Below are positions 4,869 to 6,995 of a stretch of 6,995 bases of DNA, in pieces. The stretch is from contig CAZHKE010000093.1 in NCBI GenBank assembly GCA_964532485.1, positions 1 through 6,995 on the forward strand, in the 5' to 3' direction. A model generated the notes under the pieces. It did not search any database and had not been told where the DNA came from. It saw only the letters and a list, made by a program, of their open reading frames with translations. The first letter of the stretch is position 1, and every line of letters begins with the position of its first letter. The position numbers and the translations under genes were made by a program. The stretch is from DATBSK01 sp964532485. Lineage in GTDB: Bacteria > Actinomycetota > Acidimicrobiia > IMCC26256 > PALSA-555.

Positions 4869-6167
4869 GCGGTGCTCGACCTTCTCGATCACCCGGCGGC
4901 GCAGCGGCTGGACGAGGGCCGGCACGGGGAGGCGGGCGAACACGTCGTCGAAGAACCCGAGCACGATGAGCCGCTCCGCCTCCTCGGGTGGGATCCCCCG
5001 CGTGGCCAGGTAGTAGAGCTGGTCCTCGTCGATCGGTCCGACGGTGCTCGCGTGCGAGCAGCGCACGTCGTTGGCCTCGATCTCGAGGTTCGGGATCGAC
5101 TCGGCGCCGGCACCCTTGGTGAGGACGAGGTTGCGGTTCGTCTGGTACGCCTCCGACTTCTGCGCCGGTGGCCGCAGCCGCACCAGCCCCGAGTACACGG
5201 ACTGCGCCCGGTCCTCGACCGCGCCCTTGAAGAGCAGGTCGCTGCGGGTGTGCGGCGCGTCGTGGTCCTGGAAGGTGCGGAAGTCGAGCATCTGCTCGTC
5301 GTCGCCGAAGTACACGGCGATGAGGTCGCTCTCGGCCCCCGGTGCCGCGAGCAGCGACTCGCTTCGCAGTCGCGCGTAGTCGCCGCCGAGCGCGACGGCC
5401 GACGAGCGCAGCGTCGCGTCGCGTCCGAGGTGCGCGCGCTGGAGCACGACGCTCCACGTCCGCGGACCGTGCTCCTGCACCGTGACGTAGCGCACGTGCG
5501 CGTTGTCGCCGACGAGCAGCTCGACGACGCCGTCGACGAGGTGCCCGGGTACGTCGGGAGGGAAGCTCGGTGATCCGGCGCGCTCGACGACCGTGACCTC
5601 CGAGCCCGCACCGGCGACCAGCAGCGTGTGGGGGAAGCTGGCGTAGCCGGCGCCCTGGGCCCAGTGGACCACGACGACGGGACGGTCGACGACGACGCCG
5701 TCGGGCACGCGGATGCACGCGCCGCCGGCGAGGAAGGCGTCGTGCAGCACGGTCAACGCGTCGGGCGACGCGTCGGAGCACACGCCGAGCGCTTCGCGGA
5801 CATCGGCCTCGTCGCACGTCGCGAGGCCGCAGACCGTGACACCCTTCGACTCGAGCGCCGGATCGAGCTCGTGGTACACGACCCGGCCGTTGCGCACCAC
5901 GATCATCCCGGCGTGCTCGCCGATCTCGGCCGCGAACGGTCCCCCACCCGGCGCGGGCTCCACCGCCGGGTCGCCCAGGGCTTCGGGCGGGATCGGTCGG
6001 TACTGCTCGAGGTCGAGCTCGCCGATGCGGCTGTACCGCCAGATCTCGTCGTGCTCCGTGGGCCACTCGAGACCCTCGAGCCGCTCGGCCGCCGACAGCC
6101 GACGGCGCGCGAGCCAGTCGGGACCCCCGATCGCGCGAGCCGCGTCGGGGGAGAACGCCGCGGTCAC
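4860..6167 (-). CDS. sufD: SufD, scaffold subunit of the SUF Fe-S assembly complex
   Basis: This 435-residue protein pairs with SufB and binds SufC in the cytoplasmic SufBC2D complex. The N-terminal region holds WPTEHDEIWRYSRIGELDL, typical of SufD. The middle is a beta-helix with many short hydrophobic strands. The C-terminal core reads ESIPNLEIEANDVRCSHAST, then VGPIDEDQLYYLATRGIP, with C370 and H372 at the position of the conserved SufD His that contacts SufB at the cluster site. It ends in the short helical region LIVLGFFDDVFARL. The start is GTG at 6167, 22 bases after the sufB stop; the spacer (GCGAGCGAGCGA, then a C-rich part) has no clear ribosome site, so coupling to sufB translation is likely. 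The stop at 4860-4862 lies in the tandem repeat that separates it from the ferredoxin gene. Confidence 0.94.
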   Translation of the reverse strand: MTAAFSPDAARAIGGPDWLARRRLSAAERLEGLEWPTEHDEIWRYSRIGELDLEQYRPIPPEALGDPAVEPAPGGGPFAAEIGEHAGMIVVRNGRVVYHELDPALESKGVTVCGLATCDEADVREALGVCSDASPDALTVLHDAFLAGGACIRVPDGVVVDRPVVVVHWAQGAGYASFPHTLLVAGAGSEVTVVERAGSPSFPPDVPGHLVDGVVELLVGDNAHVRYVTVQEHGPRTWSVVLQRAHLGRDATLRSSAVALGGDYARLRSESLLAAPGAESDLIAVYFGDDEQMLDFRTFQDHDAPHTRSDLLFKGAVEDRAQSVYSGLVRLRPPAQKSEAYQTNRNLVLTKGAGAESIPNLEIEANDVRCSHASTVGPIDEDQLYYLATRGIPPEEAERLIVLGFFDDVFARLPVPALVQPLRRRVIEKVEHRDA

Positions 6168-6189
6168 CGAGTGGGGGTCGCTCGCTCGC

Positions 6190-6995
6190 TCACCCGACCG
6201 CGCCCTCCATGTTGAGCTCGATGAGACGGCTCAGCTCGACCGCGTACTCCATGGGCAGCGTCTTGGTGACCGGCTCGATGAACCCGTTGACGATCATCGC
6301 CGTCGCCTGCTGCTCGGTGAGCCCGCGCGACTGGAGGTAGAAGAGCTGGTCGTCGCCGACCTTCGACACGGTCGCCTCGTGACCGATGCGCGCATCCTTC
6401 TCGGCGATCTCCATGTAGGGATACGTGTCGGAGCGGCTCTCCTCGTCGAGGATCAGCGCGTCGCAGCGCACGTGGCTCTTCACGCCGTACGCACCCTCCT
6501 CGACCTTCACGAGCCCGCGGTAGGTGGTGCGCCCGCCGTCCTTCGAGATCGACTTCGAGTCGATGACCGACGTCGTCTCCGGCGCGGCGTGCGTCATCTT
6601 GGCGCCGGCGTCCTGGTGCTGGCCCGGGCCCGCGTACGCGACCGACAGCACCTCACCGTGCGCCTTCGGGCCGGTCATGACCACGGCCGGGTACTTCATC
6701 GTGAGCTTGGAGCCGAGGTTGCCGTCGATCCACTCGACCGTCGACTCGGTCTCGGCCCGCGCGCGCTTGGTGACGAGGTTGTAGACGTTCGGCGACCAGT
6801 TCTGGATCGTCGTGTACCGGATGCGAGCGCCCGGCTTCGCGATGAGCTCGACGACTGCGGAGTGCAGCGAGTCGGTGGAGTACACCGGCGCCGAGCAGCC
6901 TTCGACGTAGTGCACCGACGCGCCCTCGTCGGCGATGATCAGCGTGCGCTCGAACTGCCCGGCGTTCTCCGCGTTGATGCGGAAGTAGGCCTGGA
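6190..6995 (-). CDS. sufB: SufB, scaffold subunit of the SUF Fe-S assembly complex, N-terminus missing
   Basis: 267 C-terminal residues are visible; the first part lies beyond the window edge. Full-length SufB proteins are about 470-480 residues. Diagnostic segments are QAYFRINAENAGQFERTLII, the Cys in HYVEGCSAP, VELIAKPGARIRYTTIQNW followed by NVYNLVTKRA, and near the end RIGHEATVSKVGDDQLFYLQ. The HE pair in GHEATVSK corresponds to residues needed for cluster building on the SufB-SufD interface. The protein ends in LIELNMEGAVG, as actinobacterial SufB does. The region before the HE motif reads ESRSDTYPYMEI, the actinobacterial form, and lacks the Cys found there in E. coli. It is the most upstream suf gene visible; the operon promoter and any SufR-type regulator would be outside the window. 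Confidence 0.95.
   Translation of the reverse strand, partial: QAYFRINAENAGQFERTLIIADEGASVHYVEGCSAPVYSTDSLHSAVVELIAKPGARIRYTTIQNWSPNVYNLVTKRARAETESTVEWIDGNLGSKLTMKYPAVVMTGPKAHGEVLSVAYAGPGQHQDAGAKMTHAAPETTSVIDSKSISKDGGRTTYRGLVKVEEGAYGVKSHVRCDALILDEESRSDTYPYMEIAEKDARIGHEATVSKVGDDQLFYLQSRGLTEQQATAMIVNGFIEPVTKTLPMEYAVELSRLIELNMEGAVG

Noticed and set aside
4507..6066. A 519-codon minus-strand open frame ending with the Rieske ferredoxin
   Set aside because: Only its last 104 codons are real. The upstream part is an Arg/Ala-rich shadow of sufD in another frame, as expected in very GC-rich DNA.
6168..6189. GCGA triplicate before sufD as a meaningful repeat
   Set aside because: It is only 12 bases of simple sequence in GC-rich DNA, too short to separate from chance.
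6190..6995. SufB inactivation because the E. coli-type Cys near the C-terminus is absent
   Set aside because: The segment SRSDTYPY is, as far as I know, the normal actinobacterial form, and the GHEATVSK core is intact.

Overview
The window is very GC-rich and coding-dense. It reads as a chromosomal contig from an actinomycete-type bacterium (Actinomycetota). The evidence is a SUF iron-sulfur operon with a Rieske ferredoxin between sufD and sufC, a protein of the mycothiol-dependent maleylpyruvate isomerase family, GTG/TTG starts and short intergenic spaces. The class Acidimicrobiia is a guess from overall resemblance. A run of exactly 100 N (2866-2965) is a scaffold gap, so this is probably a draft or metagenome assembly.

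Left part (1-2542): the 3' part of a peptidoglycan-binding/L,D-transpeptidase gene (+), then a minus-strand gene for an AbiEi-like winged-helix protein with a DUF559 (Vsr-like) nuclease-fold C-terminus, then a plus-strand SMP-30/gluconolactonase-like gene. The AbiEi-DUF559 gene is bracketed by two related copies of a palindrome built on GGGCACGTTGAACAC / GTGTTCAACGTGCCC. One copy contains its stop codon. The other lies just upstream of its TTG start, with the Shine-Dalgarno sequence in its outer arm. This is the most unusual structure in the window.

Middle part (2543-3700): the C-terminal half of a TetR-family regulator (-), the assembly gap, and a divergent MDMPI/DinB-like gene (+). Beside the gap are a likely promoter and a perfect 15-bp dyad, CGTGCAACTTGCACG, which fits an operator for the neighbouring TetR protein.

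Right part (3701-6995): a minus-strand SUF operon in transcription order sufB (5' end outside the window), sufD, Rieske ferredoxin, sufC. SufB, SufC and SufD form the Fe-S scaffold/ATPase complex; the Rieske protein is a probable accessory electron carrier or cluster protein. The ferredoxin and sufC genes overlap by 4 nt. The sufD-ferredoxin junction has been expanded by a 15-16 nt tandem repeat that appears to have separated two formerly overlapping genes. sufC ends one base from the stop of the convergent MDMPI-like gene, so sufS and sufU do not directly follow it. There are no RNA genes, CRISPR arrays or insertion sequences that I can support, and no gene-free stretch longer than 300 bases other than what the gap may hide.
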